Assembly (NCBI RefSeq): GCF_026625865.1
Contig: NZ_CP113067.1
Span: 1,178,001 to 1,242,000 of the forward strand
Source of the DNA: Microbacterium sp. SL75
Lineage (GTDB): Bacteria > Actinomycetota > Actinomycetes > Actinomycetales > Microbacteriaceae
Reading direction: 5' to 3'
Length of the DNA: 64,000 nucleotides
The notes beneath the pieces are model-generated. The model saw only the letters and a list, made by a program, of their open reading frames with translations, was not told the origin of the DNA and did not search any database. Of this stretch, positions 7,856-16,497 are shown one piece after another; the first letter of the stretch is position 1; each line of letters begins with the position of its first letter. Both the position numbers and the translations under genes were made by a program.

Positions 7856-9343
7856 TTACCAGCTGCCCTTGCTGTAGTCCTTCAGGAAGATCCCGAACAG
7901 GTCTTCGCCGGCCTCGCCGCGCACGATCGGGTCGTACACGCGCGCCGCGCCGTCGACGAGGTCGAGCGGGGCGTGGAAACCCTCCTCGGCGAGGCGCACC
8001 TTGGTGAAGTGCGGGCGCTCGTCGGTGATCCAGCCGGTGTCGACGGCGGTCATGAGGATGCCGTCGGTCTCGAACATCTCGCGGGCGCTCGTGCGCGTCA
8101 GCATGTTCAGCGCGGCCTTCGCCATGTTCGTGTGCGGGTGGCCGGGGCCCTTGTAGCCGCGACCGAAGACGCCCTCCATCGCCGAGACGTTGACGATGTA
8201 CTTGCGCCGCGCCGAAGACGCCGCCATCGCGGGGCGCAGTCTGCTGACGAGCAGGAACGGCGCGGTCATGTTGGCCAGCTGCACCTCGAGCATCTCGAGG
8301 GGCTCGACCTGGTCGACGTGCTGCGTCCAGCTGTTGATGCGGTCCTCGTCGGGCACGAGCCCGCCCGCGTCGATCGCCGTTCCGGCCGCCAGACGCTCCA
8401 GCGACGACGACCCCGCCGCCATCGCCTCGGCGGTCAGCTCGTCCGCAGTGCGCGCGGCCGACGCGAGGATCGGGTGCGCCGACACCGACTGCGCGAGGGC
8501 GAGCGGGTGGGCGTCGTTCGTGTGGCCGAAGGTCACCAACTCGGGCAGGGGTCCCTCGGGCAGCGGTGCGAGTTCGGCATCCACCAGGGGTTTGTAGGCC
8601 CCCGGAGAGCGCCGAACCGTCTGCGCGGCGTTGTTGATCAGGATGTCGAGAGGACCCTCGGATGCCACGGACTCCGCCAACCCGATCACCTGGGCGGGGT
8701 CGCGCAGGTCGATGCCGACGACCTTGAGCCGGTGGATCCAGTCGGCGCTGTCGGGCAGCGACGAGAAGCGGCGCACCGCGTCGCGCGGGAAGCGCGTGGT
8801 GATGGTCGTGTGCGCGCCGTCGCGCAGCAGCCGCAGCGCGATGTACATGCCGATCTTCGCGCGGCCGCCGGTGAGCAGGGCCCGCTTGCCGGTGAGGTCG
8901 GTGCGGGCGTCGCGCTTGGCGTGGCTCATGGCCGCGCAGTCGGGGCAGAGCTGGTGGTAGAACGCGTCGACGAGGGTGTAATCCTGCTTGCAGATGTAGC
9001 AGGCGCGGGCCTTGATGAGTTCTCCGGCGAAGGGCATGGACGTGCGAGCGGCCAGCGGGATGCCGCGCGTCTCGTCGTCGATGCGGTCGGCGGCGCCCGT
9101 GGCGGTCGCGGCCACGACCGCGCGGTCGGCCTCGGCGATGCGCTGACGCTTCTCTTTGCGCGACTGGCGCTTGACGTCCTTGTAGAGCTTGCCGGTCTGG
9201 CGGCGCAGGGCGATGTACGCGGGATCCTCGGGGTCGAGCGAGGACGCGGCGTCGATGACGCGCAGCGCGATCTCGAGCTCGGTCGGATCGATGGATACCG
9301 CCCGCGCGGCATCGCGGTCGGGGTTCAGCTGTGTTTCGGGCAC
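7856..9343 (-). CDS. Large SDR family oxidoreductase with zinc-knuckle insert, catalytic Tyr absent
   Basis: A 495-residue protein, about twice normal SDR length. Residues 1-110 are a helical N-terminal region. Cys115-x2-Cys118 and Cys133-x2-Cys136 form a likely zinc knuckle. The SDR domain starts with TGGRAKIG (158-165) and has the NNAA motif at 237-240. Ser387 is in place (NVSAMEG). The YxxxK motif instead reads TNMAK, with Thr405 where Tyr is expected and Lys409 kept. About 120 residues are inserted between NNAA and the catalytic Ser. The GTG start at 9343 has no competing ATG nearby. The reaction is unknown, and classical SDR chemistry may be altered. Confidence 0.8.
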   Translation of the reverse strand: MPETQLNPDRDAARAVSIDPTELEIALRVIDAASSLDPEDPAYIALRRQTGKLYKDVKRQSRKEKRQRIAEADRAVVAATATGAADRIDDETRGIPLAARTSMPFAGELIKARACYICKQDYTLVDAFYHQLCPDCAAMSHAKRDARTDLTGKRALLTGGRAKIGMYIALRLLRDGAHTTITTRFPRDAVRRFSSLPDSADWIHRLKVVGIDLRDPAQVIGLAESVASEGPLDILINNAAQTVRRSPGAYKPLVDAELAPLPEGPLPELVTFGHTNDAHPLALAQSVSAHPILASAARTADELTAEAMAAGSSSLERLAAGTAIDAGGLVPDEDRINSWTQHVDQVEPLEMLEVQLANMTAPFLLVSRLRPAMAASSARRKYIVNVSAMEGVFGRGYKGPGHPHTNMAKAALNMLTRTSAREMFETDGILMTAVDTGWITDERPHFTKVRLAEEGFHAPLDLVDGAARVYDPIVRGEAGEDLFGIFLKDYSKGSW

Positions 9344-9417
9344 AGGGAAGTGTACCGAGGCGAATCTGGACGATCGGTGGGCCGGGCGTGTCGCGGCCCG
9401 GACCGCCGCGTCACGAA

Positions 9418-9484
9418 AACAGGGGATGCCACCAGAACAGGACGATTCGCCGTGAAACGGCCTGTTCTCAGCGAATCCCCTGTT
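9418..9484. repeat. Nested inverted repeats (AACAGG family)
   Basis: The outer arms AACAGGGGAT (9418-9427) and ATCCCCTGTT (9475-9484) enclose a second pair, AGAACAGG (9434-9441) and CCTGTTCT (9461-9468). GATTCGC (9444-9450) also pairs with GCGAATC (9471-9477). It lies between the SDR start and the small minus-strand ORF and could form a multi-stem structure. It is unlike the other palindrome family. Confidence 0.6.
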
Positions 9485-9520
9485 CTCGACGCAGGCCCCC
9501 GGGAGCGGTCGGGCGCCGCG

Positions 9521-9667
9521 TCAGCGCTGCCCGGACTCGACCCAGCGGGTGTGCGCCTTCAGCGCGTGCAGCACCGCGAGACGCACGGCGACGTACAGCA
9601 CCGCGCCGATCGCGACCAGGGCCACACCCCAGGTGAGCAGAAGGATCAACATGTGCGCCCCGAACAT
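9521..9667 (-). CDS. Small single-TM membrane protein (48 aa)
   Basis: ATG at 9665-9667 to TGA at 9521-9523 gives 48 residues. One hydrophobic helix (LILLLTWGVALVAIGAVLYV) is followed by a basic segment ending RWVESGQR. An alternative ATG five codons in is possible. The ribosome site is weak. It lies just downstream of the acyltransferase gene on the same strand (stop to start 9 bp apart) and may be co-transcribed. Function unknown. Confidence 0.5.
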   Translation of the reverse strand: MFGAHMLILLLTWGVALVAIGAVLYVAVRLAVLHALKAHTRWVESGQR

Positions 9668-9676
9668 CCCGCGAGC

Positions 9677-10951
9677 CTAGCGGGAGGCGGGGGAAGCGGC
9701 AGTCGACGCGCGCGCCTCTCCCCCGACCGAAGCGCCCGTGCCCTCCGACACGTGGCGCGACCGGTCGTACCGCAGCAGCCACTTCTGCGCCGGGATCTCG
9801 ACCGCCCGGTGCAGCACCCACGCGATCGCCAGCGCGATCGCGAAAGCGGCGAGCGCGAGCAGAAGCGCGTGCCGCCAGGGCAGCTGGGGGTGACCGTCGG
9901 GCCACGACGACGACACCGACGCGATCACGAGCAGGTGCACGAGGTAGAACGCGAACGACACGCGTCCGAGCTCCTGCCACACAGGGCGCGCGAGGAACGT
10001 CGACCGCCCGTGGGCGTCGGCGGCGGCGAGAGAGGCCACCAGCAGAGCGAACGACCCGACGGTCGCGGCCAGGCCGGGGTGGATGTCGGTGCCGGGGATC
10101 GGGGGAGCCTCCGACAGGGCGTAGCCCACGACGGCGAGCGGGACCGTGTAGCGCAGCTTCAGCGGCATCCATGCCCCGCTCTTCAGCACCAGCGCGAGGG
10201 TGACGCCCAGCACGAACTCGGGCAGGCGCAGGAGGGGAGTGGATGCCGCCGCCATCGGCACCGGAGACACCGCGGCGATCTGCGGGGCCAGGGCGACGAG
10301 CACGAGCGATCCCACGACCACGACGGTCCGAGCGCGGTTCGATAGACGCACGAGGGGCCGGATGAGGAACGGGAAGCTCAGATAGAAGAAGGCCTCGCAC
10401 ACGAGCGACCAGCTCGCGGGGTTGCCGGCCTGCCACCAGTCGGGCACCCAGCCGTTGACGAGGAAGACGTTCGCGACCAGGGGCGCCCGTCCCGCGGTCC
10501 GGATCTCGGGGACGAGGGTCGCCGCGGCGACCAGAGCCAGTCCCACGCCGACGAGATGCAGGGGGTAGATGCGGGCGAAGCGGTGCCAGTAGAACGACCC
10601 GGCGCTCTGGCGCGGCTTGTGGCCCCAGGCGAGCACGAAGCCCGAGAGGATGAAGAAGAGCGTCACGCCGGTCTTGCCGGCTTCGAAGACGAAGGCCCAG
10701 ACGGTTCCGGCGGTGCCGCCGAAGTACTCGACCGCCATGAGGTGGTGACCGAAGATCAGCATCGCCGTCGCCCAGCGGAGCCCTGTCAGAGAGGGCAGGT
10801 GGCGCGCGGGGTTCGCGGGGTTCGCGGGGCGGGATGCCGTCGCCGGAGCCGTCACGCGAGGAGCGGGTGCCGTCAAGGTACTGATCGTCGTCGCCTCCGC
10901 GTCGTCTCGCTGGCCGGCGATCAGCGACCCGTGCGGGGCGCACGAGTCCAC
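9677..10951 (-). CDS. Acyltransferase family 3 membrane protein
   Basis: A 424-residue multi-pass O-acyltransferase (OafA/NodX type) that would transfer acyl groups to a cell-surface sugar or lipid. After a disordered N-terminus comes LTGLRWATAMLIFGHHL, with the family's early His. Then follow GVTLFFILSGFVLAWG and YWHRFARIYPLHL (the R-x-x-R-IYP motif), and about ten hydrophobic helices. The GTG start at 10951 is the only open choice upstream; the first 45 residues are Ala/Pro-rich, so the true start could be a little downstream. No SGNH domain is present. Confidence 0.8.
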   Translation of the reverse strand: MDSCAPHGSLIAGQRDDAEATTISTLTAPAPRVTAPATASRPANPANPARHLPSLTGLRWATAMLIFGHHLMAVEYFGGTAGTVWAFVFEAGKTGVTLFFILSGFVLAWGHKPRQSAGSFYWHRFARIYPLHLVGVGLALVAAATLVPEIRTAGRAPLVANVFLVNGWVPDWWQAGNPASWSLVCEAFFYLSFPFLIRPLVRLSNRARTVVVVGSLVLVALAPQIAAVSPVPMAAASTPLLRLPEFVLGVTLALVLKSGAWMPLKLRYTVPLAVVGYALSEAPPIPGTDIHPGLAATVGSFALLVASLAAADAHGRSTFLARPVWQELGRVSFAFYLVHLLVIASVSSSWPDGHPQLPWRHALLLALAAFAIALAIAWVLHRAVEIPAQKWLLRYDRSRHVSEGTGASVGGEARASTAASPASR

Positions 10952-11097
10952 ACCGACGCGAGAGAAAATACCGGTCGAGTGCCAAGAAAAGCCTGAAAGG
11001 CCCGGGGGTTGACGGCGACAGCCTCCCTTCTCCTGGACGAGGAGCGGACCCGGTGGATAGCCTGGCGACTCCGCGCCACGCAGGGGGAAGAGGGCAG

Positions 11098-11487
11098 ATG
11101 GCCTCGCGTTCGATCGACCCGGTTCCGCCCGAGAAGCTCGCCCGCCGCGCGCGGGCTCTTGCGTTCGTGCTGGCGCCGATCTTCGTCGTCGTCGCGGTCA
11201 TGTACCTGTGGATCGGTCTGGACGAGCCCACCCTCCTGGCGGGCGGGGTGACAGTCGGGCTGCTCAGCGTGCTGTGGCTGCTGGCCGCCGTTCGCCCGTC
11301 GCCGAACGTGCACCTCGCGGCCCTGGCGGTGGCAGGAGGCGGGGGCGTCATCGCCGCCGTGGTGGCGTTCGCTTCGATCTCGGCGACGAACGGCCTCTCG
11401 GTCACGTATCTGATCGGGGTGGTCATCAACATCGCCATCGGCTACTTCTTCGTGCGCCTGACCGTGCGGGCCCTCAGCGCCCCCTGA
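11098..11487 (+). CDS. Small four-TM membrane protein
   Basis: A 129-residue protein with four hydrophobic helices and a short basic N-terminus. The ATG at 11098 follows a GGGGGAAGAGGG stretch. It is divergent from the acyltransferase and upstream of the acyl-CoA ligase on the same strand. No family is recognised. Confidence 0.65.
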   Translation: MASRSIDPVPPEKLARRARALAFVLAPIFVVVAVMYLWIGLDEPTLLAGGVTVGLLSVLWLLAAVRPSPNVHLAALAVAGGGGVIAAVVAFASISATNGLSVTYLIGVVINIAIGYFFVRLTVRALSAP

Positions 11488-11590
11488 GCCCGCGCGCGGG
11501 AAGCCCCGACCGGCAATCCGAACCGAGCACGCCTCCGAAATGATCTCGGCGGTCCCCCACCCGAGGACCGCGCACTCGCCCGGAGGAATG

Positions 11591-13426
11591 ATGTTCGAGA
11601 CGCACACGCCCGCTTTGGCGCGCCTGGACGCGTTCACCAACGTGACCGATCTGCTCGTCCGCCGTGCGGAGGAAGCCCCCGATCACATCGCCTTCGAGGT
11701 GCCGACCGACAGCGGGTGGAAGCCGGTGACCACCGCGGCCTTCCTCGATGCCGTCCGCGCGCTCGCGAAGGGAATGGTCGGCGTCGGCCTGCAGCCCGGC
11801 GACACCGTGGCCATCATGGCGCCGACGCGCTACGAGTGGGCCGTCGCCGATCTCGCCACCTGGTTCGCCGGGGGCGTGGTCGTTCCCGTGTACGACTCGT
11901 CGTCGGCCTCGCAGGTCGATGCGATCGTGCGCGACGCCGGCGTGCGCCTCGCGGTCGCCGGAACCCGCGCGCACGCCGACCTCCTCACCGACGCACTCGC
12001 GCAGGCCGGGGACGAGACGCTCGGCACCTGGGCGATGGCGGGCGTCGAGAACGTCCCCTCGCTCGACGAGCTCAGCGCGCGGGGTGCCGATGTCTCCGAG
12101 GCCGAGCTCGAGAGCCGCCGCATCCGCGCCGGCCACGACGATCCGGCGACCATCGTCTACACCTCGGGAACGACCGGCGAGCCCAAGGGCGCCGTGCTCA
12201 CGCACGCGAACTTCCTCGGTCAAGTGCTCAACATCGCCGCCGCGTACCGCGAAGTGGTGAACCCGCAGGGCAACACGATCATCTTCCTCCCGCTCGCCCA
12301 TGTGCTCGCGCGCGGCCTGCAGCTCATCTGCATCGCGAGCGGCATGCGCATCGCGCACCTCTCCGAGCCGGCGCAGGTCGTGCCCACCCTCGCCGTGCTG
12401 CACCCGACCTTCCTCGTGGCGGTTCCCCGCGTCCTGCAGAAGATCCAGTCGGCCGCGGGCGAGAAAGCCGCCGAGAAGCACCTCGGCCGGCTGTGGGCTC
12501 GCGCCGTCGCCACCGCGATCCTCGGCGGGCGGTTCGAAGAGTTCCGGGATGCCGGCCACCCGCGCCGCGCTCCCCTCGGCTTCCGGGTGCGAAAGGCCGT
12601 CTTCGACGCGCTTTTCTACGCGCGGCTCCGTTCCGTGATGGGTGGGCGGGTCGGGTACATCCTGTCGGGAGGGGCGACCCTCGATCGCGATCTGTCGCTG
12701 TTCTTCCGGGGCATCGGGGTCCCGGTCATCGAGGGCTACGGCCTCACCGAGACGACCGCGCCGCTGACCGGAAACCTGCCGGGGCGCATCGCCTCGGGCA
12801 CGGTGGGACTCCCCCTTCCCGGATCGACCGTGCGCATCAGCCCGCAGGGAGAGGTGCTCGCCCGCGGTGTGGGCGTGTTCTCGGGGTACCGCGACCCCCG
12901 TCACGACGCCGATGCATTCGTGGACGGTTTCTTCCGCACGGGCGACCTCGGTCGCATCGACGACTCGGGGCGGGTCATCCTCGAGGGCCGCCTGAAAGAC
13001 GTCATCGTCACCTCGAACGGCAAGACGGTGGTGCCCGCCCGCTGGGAGGGCGCGGTCGAGGCGAGTCCGCTCGTGCAGCACGCCGTCATGATCGGCGAGG
13101 GCAAGCCCTACCTCTCGGCCCTGTTGATCCTCGATCCCGAGCAGTCGGCCGCCTGGGTGGCCGCGAACGGTTCTACGCTCGAGCCCGGCATTCCGGGCGC
13201 CGTGCGCGCGATCGACGACCCCCGCCTCACCGCCCACCTGCAGACCGCCGTCGACGCGGCGAATGCCCTCGTGTCGCGCAGTGAGCAGGTGCGCCGTTTC
13301 ACCGTCGTGCTCGCCGACCTCGACGATCGCGAGCTCGTCACCCCGACTCTCAAGATCAAGCGCCGCGAGGTCCTGCACCGCGCCGCCGACACGATCGACA
13401 CCCTGTACAGAGGAGCCGCATCATGA
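11591..13426 (+). CDS. Long-chain fatty-acid-CoA ligase (AMP-forming)
   Basis: A 611-residue adenylate-forming enzyme that activates long-chain fatty acids to acyl-CoA. The AMP/ATP motif YTSGTTGEPKG lies at 190-200. The A5 motif YGLTETTAP is present, as are DGFFRTGDLGRID and GRLKDVIVTSNGKTV; family enzymes use this region for the hinge and CoA step. FadD15-like length fits. GGAGG at 11582-11586 favours the second of two adjacent ATGs (11591). Its stop overlaps the DUF1295 gene start (ATGA, 13423-13426), so the pair probably acts in lipid metabolism together. Confidence 0.9.
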   Translation: MFETHTPALARLDAFTNVTDLLVRRAEEAPDHIAFEVPTDSGWKPVTTAAFLDAVRALAKGMVGVGLQPGDTVAIMAPTRYEWAVADLATWFAGGVVVPVYDSSSASQVDAIVRDAGVRLAVAGTRAHADLLTDALAQAGDETLGTWAMAGVENVPSLDELSARGADVSEAELESRRIRAGHDDPATIVYTSGTTGEPKGAVLTHANFLGQVLNIAAAYREVVNPQGNTIIFLPLAHVLARGLQLICIASGMRIAHLSEPAQVVPTLAVLHPTFLVAVPRVLQKIQSAAGEKAAEKHLGRLWARAVATAILGGRFEEFRDAGHPRRAPLGFRVRKAVFDALFYARLRSVMGGRVGYILSGGATLDRDLSLFFRGIGVPVIEGYGLTETTAPLTGNLPGRIASGTVGLPLPGSTVRISPQGEVLARGVGVFSGYRDPRHDADAFVDGFFRTGDLGRIDDSGRVILEGRLKDVIVTSNGKTVVPARWEGAVEASPLVQHAVMIGEGKPYLSALLILDPEQSAAWVAANGSTLEPGIPGAVRAIDDPRLTAHLQTAVDAANALVSRSEQVRRFTVVLADLDDRELVTPTLKIKRREVLHRAADTIDTLYRGAAS

Positions 13427-14343
13427 CCGCACCCGTTCCCCCCACCTCGGAACGGTCCCCCGCGACCCGGAACCTCACGGCGCTCGTCGCCGTGGTGGTG
13501 GCCCTCGTCATCGGCGCGGGGCTCGCCGTCGCCGGAAGCTTCCGCGGTGCGCAGGTCGGTGGCATCCCGGTGTTCGCGATCGCTGTGACGGCGGCCTTCG
13601 TCATCCAGTTCGTCGTCTTCCTCCCCTCGGCCCTGCGCCGCACCGAGCGGTTCTTCGACCTGACCGGCAGCCTCACCTTCATCGCCGTCTCGATCGCCCT
13701 CGCCCTGCTCGCCCCCGCGCAGGACGCCCGCGGGTGGATCCTCGCCGCGATGGTCGTCGTGTGGGCCGCGCGCCTCGGTTCGTTCCTCTTCGCGCGTGTG
13801 CACCGGGCGGGTACCGACGGACGCTTCGACGAGATCAAGACGAACCCGCTGCGCTTCTTCCAGGTCTGGTGCATCCAGGGGCTCTGGGTGGCTCTCACCG
13901 CGTCGGCCGCCTGGATCGCCATGAGCGCGGATGCCGCCGACCGGGCGCCCCTCGACGGGTTCGCGGTTGCGGGGATCGTCGTGTGGCTCACCGGGATGGT
14001 GTTCGAGGTCGTCGCCGACCTCCAGAAGCAGGCGTTCCGCGCCGACCCCGCGAACAGGGGGGAGTTCATCCGCACGGGCCTGTGGTCGCGGTCCCGGCAT
14101 CCCAACTACTTCGGCGAGATCCTCGTGTGGGTCGGTGTCTTCCTCGTCGCCGTGCCCGTGCTGAAGGGCTGGCAGTGGGTCGCCGTCCTGTCGCCGCTGT
14201 TCGTGGTGCTGTTGCTGACGCGGGTCAGCGGCATCCCTCTGCTCGAGAAGCGCGCCGACGAGCGCTGGGGCGACCGGTCCGACTACCTCGCCTACCGTGA
14301 CCGCACTCCGGTGCTGATCCCGGCGCTGACCGCGCGGTCGTGA
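13423..14343 (+). CDS. DUF1295 / steroid 5-alpha-reductase-like membrane protein
   Basis: A 306-residue protein with about seven membrane helices. The C-terminal part has FEVVADLQKQAFR followed by FIRTGLWSRSRHPNYFGEILVWVG. This NADPH-reductase/isoprenylcysteine-methyltransferase-like segment defines DUF1295. The family may reduce enone or lipid double bonds; the true substrate is not known. Translational coupling to the acyl-CoA ligase supports a lipid role. Confidence 0.8.
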   Translation: MTAPVPPTSERSPATRNLTALVAVVVALVIGAGLAVAGSFRGAQVGGIPVFAIAVTAAFVIQFVVFLPSALRRTERFFDLTGSLTFIAVSIALALLAPAQDARGWILAAMVVVWAARLGSFLFARVHRAGTDGRFDEIKTNPLRFFQVWCIQGLWVALTASAAWIAMSADAADRAPLDGFAVAGIVVWLTGMVFEVVADLQKQAFRADPANRGEFIRTGLWSRSRHPNYFGEILVWVGVFLVAVPVLKGWQWVAVLSPLFVVLLLTRVSGIPLLEKRADERWGDRSDYLAYRDRTPVLIPALTARS

Positions 14344-14355
14344 GGTGCCCGACGC

Positions 14356-15018
14356 TCACGCCGCGACGAGCTGCGCCGCAACCCGCGCGATCCGCGCACG
14401 CAGCTCCGAGACGGTGCGGTCGAACGCCTCCACGCTGCCGCTGTTCGCGGGGTCGCGGATCGACCAGTGCACGTCGTCGCGGCCCTTCATCTGCTCGTGC
14501 GCCTGGTCGCACACGCTGATCAAGAAGTCGCCGGGGCGCGCCACCTGGTCGAGCGCTCGGGGCCTGGCATCCGGGTCCAAAGGAATGCCGTGGCGGGTCG
14601 CTGCGTCGATCGTTCCCGGATTCACGCGATCGGCCGGGTGCATTCCTGCGGAGGCGGCGGGAATGCCGCTGTGGTCCACCCAGATCGCCTGGGCGAGCTG
14701 AGATCGGGCGGAATTGGCGGTGCAGACGAAGACGACGCGACCGCCCACCGACGTGGGGTCGGCGGCGAGCGCCGAGAATGCGTCGGGGATCAGTTGCAGG
14801 TAGGTGCGGCGGCCGTCGAATTCGGAGCGCACCCGCCGCACGATTCCCCGTTCGTGCAGCACATTGGTGTGGAAGGCCACGAGGTTCGACTTCATTCCGA
14901 GGGCGGCCGCGATCTCGCTCGACGACATGTCTCCGACCGCCAGAAGGTCGACGATCCGCAGACGACCGCGGTCTCCGAGCGCCGCGAAAGCGTTCGCCCT
15001 GCGCTGAAGGTCGTCCAT
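14356..15018 (-). CDS. ArsR-type HTH fused to low-molecular-weight phosphatase/arsenate reductase
   Basis: A 220-residue fusion. Residues 1-85 are an ArsR-like winged helix (LRIVDLLAVGDMSSSEIAAALGM, then FHTNVLHERGIV). Residues 94-220 are a protein-tyrosine-phosphatase-fold ArsC with P-loop Cys99-x5-Arg105 (CTANSAR) and a distal Asp-Pro (IRDPANSG). The classic ArsR metal-binding Cys pair is not seen in the HTH. No arsenite pump lies beside it. The start at 15018 is preferred over an ATG 17 codons upstream because it gives a normal ArsR N-terminus. Role: arsenate sensing or reduction, or another tyrosine/thiol switch. Confidence 0.8.
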   Translation of the reverse strand: MDDLQRRANAFAALGDRGRLRIVDLLAVGDMSSSEIAAALGMKSNLVAFHTNVLHERGIVRRVRSEFDGRRTYLQLIPDAFSALAADPTSVGGRVVFVCTANSARSQLAQAIWVDHSGIPAASAGMHPADRVNPGTIDAATRHGIPLDPDARPRALDQVARPGDFLISVCDQAHEQMKGRDDVHWSIRDPANSGSVEAFDRTVSELRARIARVAAQLVAA

Positions 15019-15085
15019 TATGCACCCCAAGAATGCGCCGCGCCATCGGTCGCAGCAAAGTCTTTTCACTCAGTAGCGTTTGAGC

Positions 15086-15124
15086 GATCGCGACCGGCAC
15101 AGGTCCATGTCACCGGTCGCGATC
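15086..15124. promoter_or_regulatory. Perfect 12-bp inverted repeat between divergent genes
   Basis: GATCGCGACCGG (15086-15097) and CCGGTCGCGATC (15113-15124) are perfect reverse complements with a 15-nt loop. It lies between the ArsR-ArsC gene and the divergent DUF6458 gene. It could be an operator for the ArsR domain or a leader hairpin. Confidence 0.55.
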
Positions 15125-15156
15125 ACTAGACAATCACAGCAACGAGGGAGTTTCCC

Positions 15157-15420
15157 ATGGGTATCGGCAGCGGCATCGCACTCTTCGTGATCGGTGCCAT
15201 CCTGGCCTTCGCGGTCAACCTCGACCTCGGTGGCGTGGCGAATCTTCAGACCATCGGGTACATCCTGATGGCCGCGGGCGTCGTCGTCTTCGTGATCAGC
15301 CTGGTCTTCATGTTCCGTCGTCGTTCGGTCGAGTCCACGACCCGTTCCACGGTCGACCCGGCCAGCGGCCAGAGCGTCACCACCCGTCGCACCAGCGACA
15401 ACGGCGACCCCCTCGTGTGA
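15157..15420 (+). CDS. DUF6458 family small membrane protein
   Basis: An 87-residue protein starting MGIGSGIALFVIGAILAF, with two hydrophobic helices and a Ser/Thr-rich hydrophilic tail with RR(S/T)S motifs. This is the usual form of the actinobacterial DUF6458 family, whose function is unknown. GGGAG precedes the ATG. The stop overlaps the GTG of the kinase-like gene (15417-15420). Confidence 0.75.
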   Translation: MGIGSGIALFVIGAILAFAVNLDLGGVANLQTIGYILMAAGVVVFVISLVFMFRRRSVESTTRSTVDPASGQSVTTRRTSDNGDPLV

Positions 15421-16490
15421 CGACCCTGTCCGAGCTCCACCCGCACGGCGACCGGCCTCTCGACGAGGATCCGATGGGCACCCCCGACGCGACGCTCCCG
15501 TCGCTCGAGGGCGCCTTCGCGGGGCGTTACCGGCTGATCGAGCCCCTCGGCTCCGACCGCGAGGGCACCGTGTACCGGGCGCGCGACGACGTGCTCGCGC
15601 GCGATGTGGCGGCGAAGGTCTTTCCTCTCGACCCCGACGAGGTCGCTCATCCCCGCCGGCGACTCGCGGCCGCGCGCATCCTCACCGCCCTCGATCACCC
15701 GTCGCTCGTGACGCTGTACGACGCGCACCTCACGCGCGAGGGGCATGGCTACCTGGTCATGGAGCTCATCCCGGGTCCGACCCTGCGCCAGCATCTCGAC
15801 GACCACGGCGCGCTGGCTCCCGACGTCGCCGCGGGACTGCTCCAAGATGTGGCCGAGGGCCTCGCCGCGATCCACGAGGTCGGTATCGTCCACCAGCACC
15901 TCGAGTCCTCGAACGTGCTGTTGCGCCCCGAGCGCGCCGCGCCCCGCCCCTTCACCGCCGTCCTCGCGGACTTCGGCGTGACCCAGGTGCTCGGCGCCCG
16001 GCCCGCCCCCGCGCAGACGCATCCGGATGCCGAATACCTCCCGCCCGAGCGACTGCATGGCGAGGCCGCGACCCCGGCATCCGACATCTACGCCCTGGGC
16101 TTGTTGGCGCAGGAGATGCTCACGGCCGAGGGTCCGTTGAGCGGCGGTGCGATGCAGGAGCTCGTGCTCGGCCCCCTGGACTACGACCCCGAGGTGCCGC
16201 AGGGCTTCGGCTACGGCTGGGAGGTGCTGCTCACGGCCATGACCGACCCGAATCCCGCGGGCCGTCCGACCGCCGGCGAGGTGGCCGATCTCGCGCGCGA
16301 GCTGCGGAGCGGGCCCGTGCCGGAGGATTCACCGGCCGTCGCCGCGGTCTCGGCGGACTCCACCGCCGTGGCCGCCGTCACCGCCGATGCCGAGCCGGTC
16401 ACCGCGCTCCGCGCCGTGAAACAGGCGCGGGAGACGTCGGCGCGACGCCGTCGACCCCCGCTGTGGGCCTGGGTCACGCACTACCACTGA
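15417..16490 (+). CDS. Serine/threonine kinase-like protein, probable pseudokinase
   Basis: A 357-residue protein with a kinase fold at about residues 38-290. The ATP lysine (AAKVF, Lys67) and DFG (185-187) are kept. The glycine loop is degenerate (LGSDREGTVY), and the catalytic HRD is HQH (159-161), so the catalytic Asp is His. The usual Lys of HRDLKPxN is Ser (HLESSN), with Asn166 kept. The C-terminus is Ala/Val/Thr-rich and ends PPLWAWVTHYH without the TM and PASTA domains of many STPKs. An ATG at 15474 with GAGGA upstream is a good alternative start. It likely binds ATP and acts as a scaffold, but this is inferred. Confidence 0.75.
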   Translation: MTTLSELHPHGDRPLDEDPMGTPDATLPSLEGAFAGRYRLIEPLGSDREGTVYRARDDVLARDVAAKVFPLDPDEVAHPRRRLAAARILTALDHPSLVTLYDAHLTREGHGYLVMELIPGPTLRQHLDDHGALAPDVAAGLLQDVAEGLAAIHEVGIVHQHLESSNVLLRPERAAPRPFTAVLADFGVTQVLGARPAPAQTHPDAEYLPPERLHGEAATPASDIYALGLLAQEMLTAEGPLSGGAMQELVLGPLDYDPEVPQGFGYGWEVLLTAMTDPNPAGRPTAGEVADLARELRSGPVPEDSPAVAAVSADSTAVAAVTADAEPVTALRAVKQARETSARRRRPPLWAWVTHYH

Positions 16491-16497
16491 GCCGAGT

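Noticed and set aside
7721..10345. Long plus-strand frame (874 codons) crossing the SDR and acyltransferase genes
   Set aside because: It begins inside an extragenic palindrome and runs antisense to genes with clear motifs; composition is Arg/Gly/Val/His-rich without domains.
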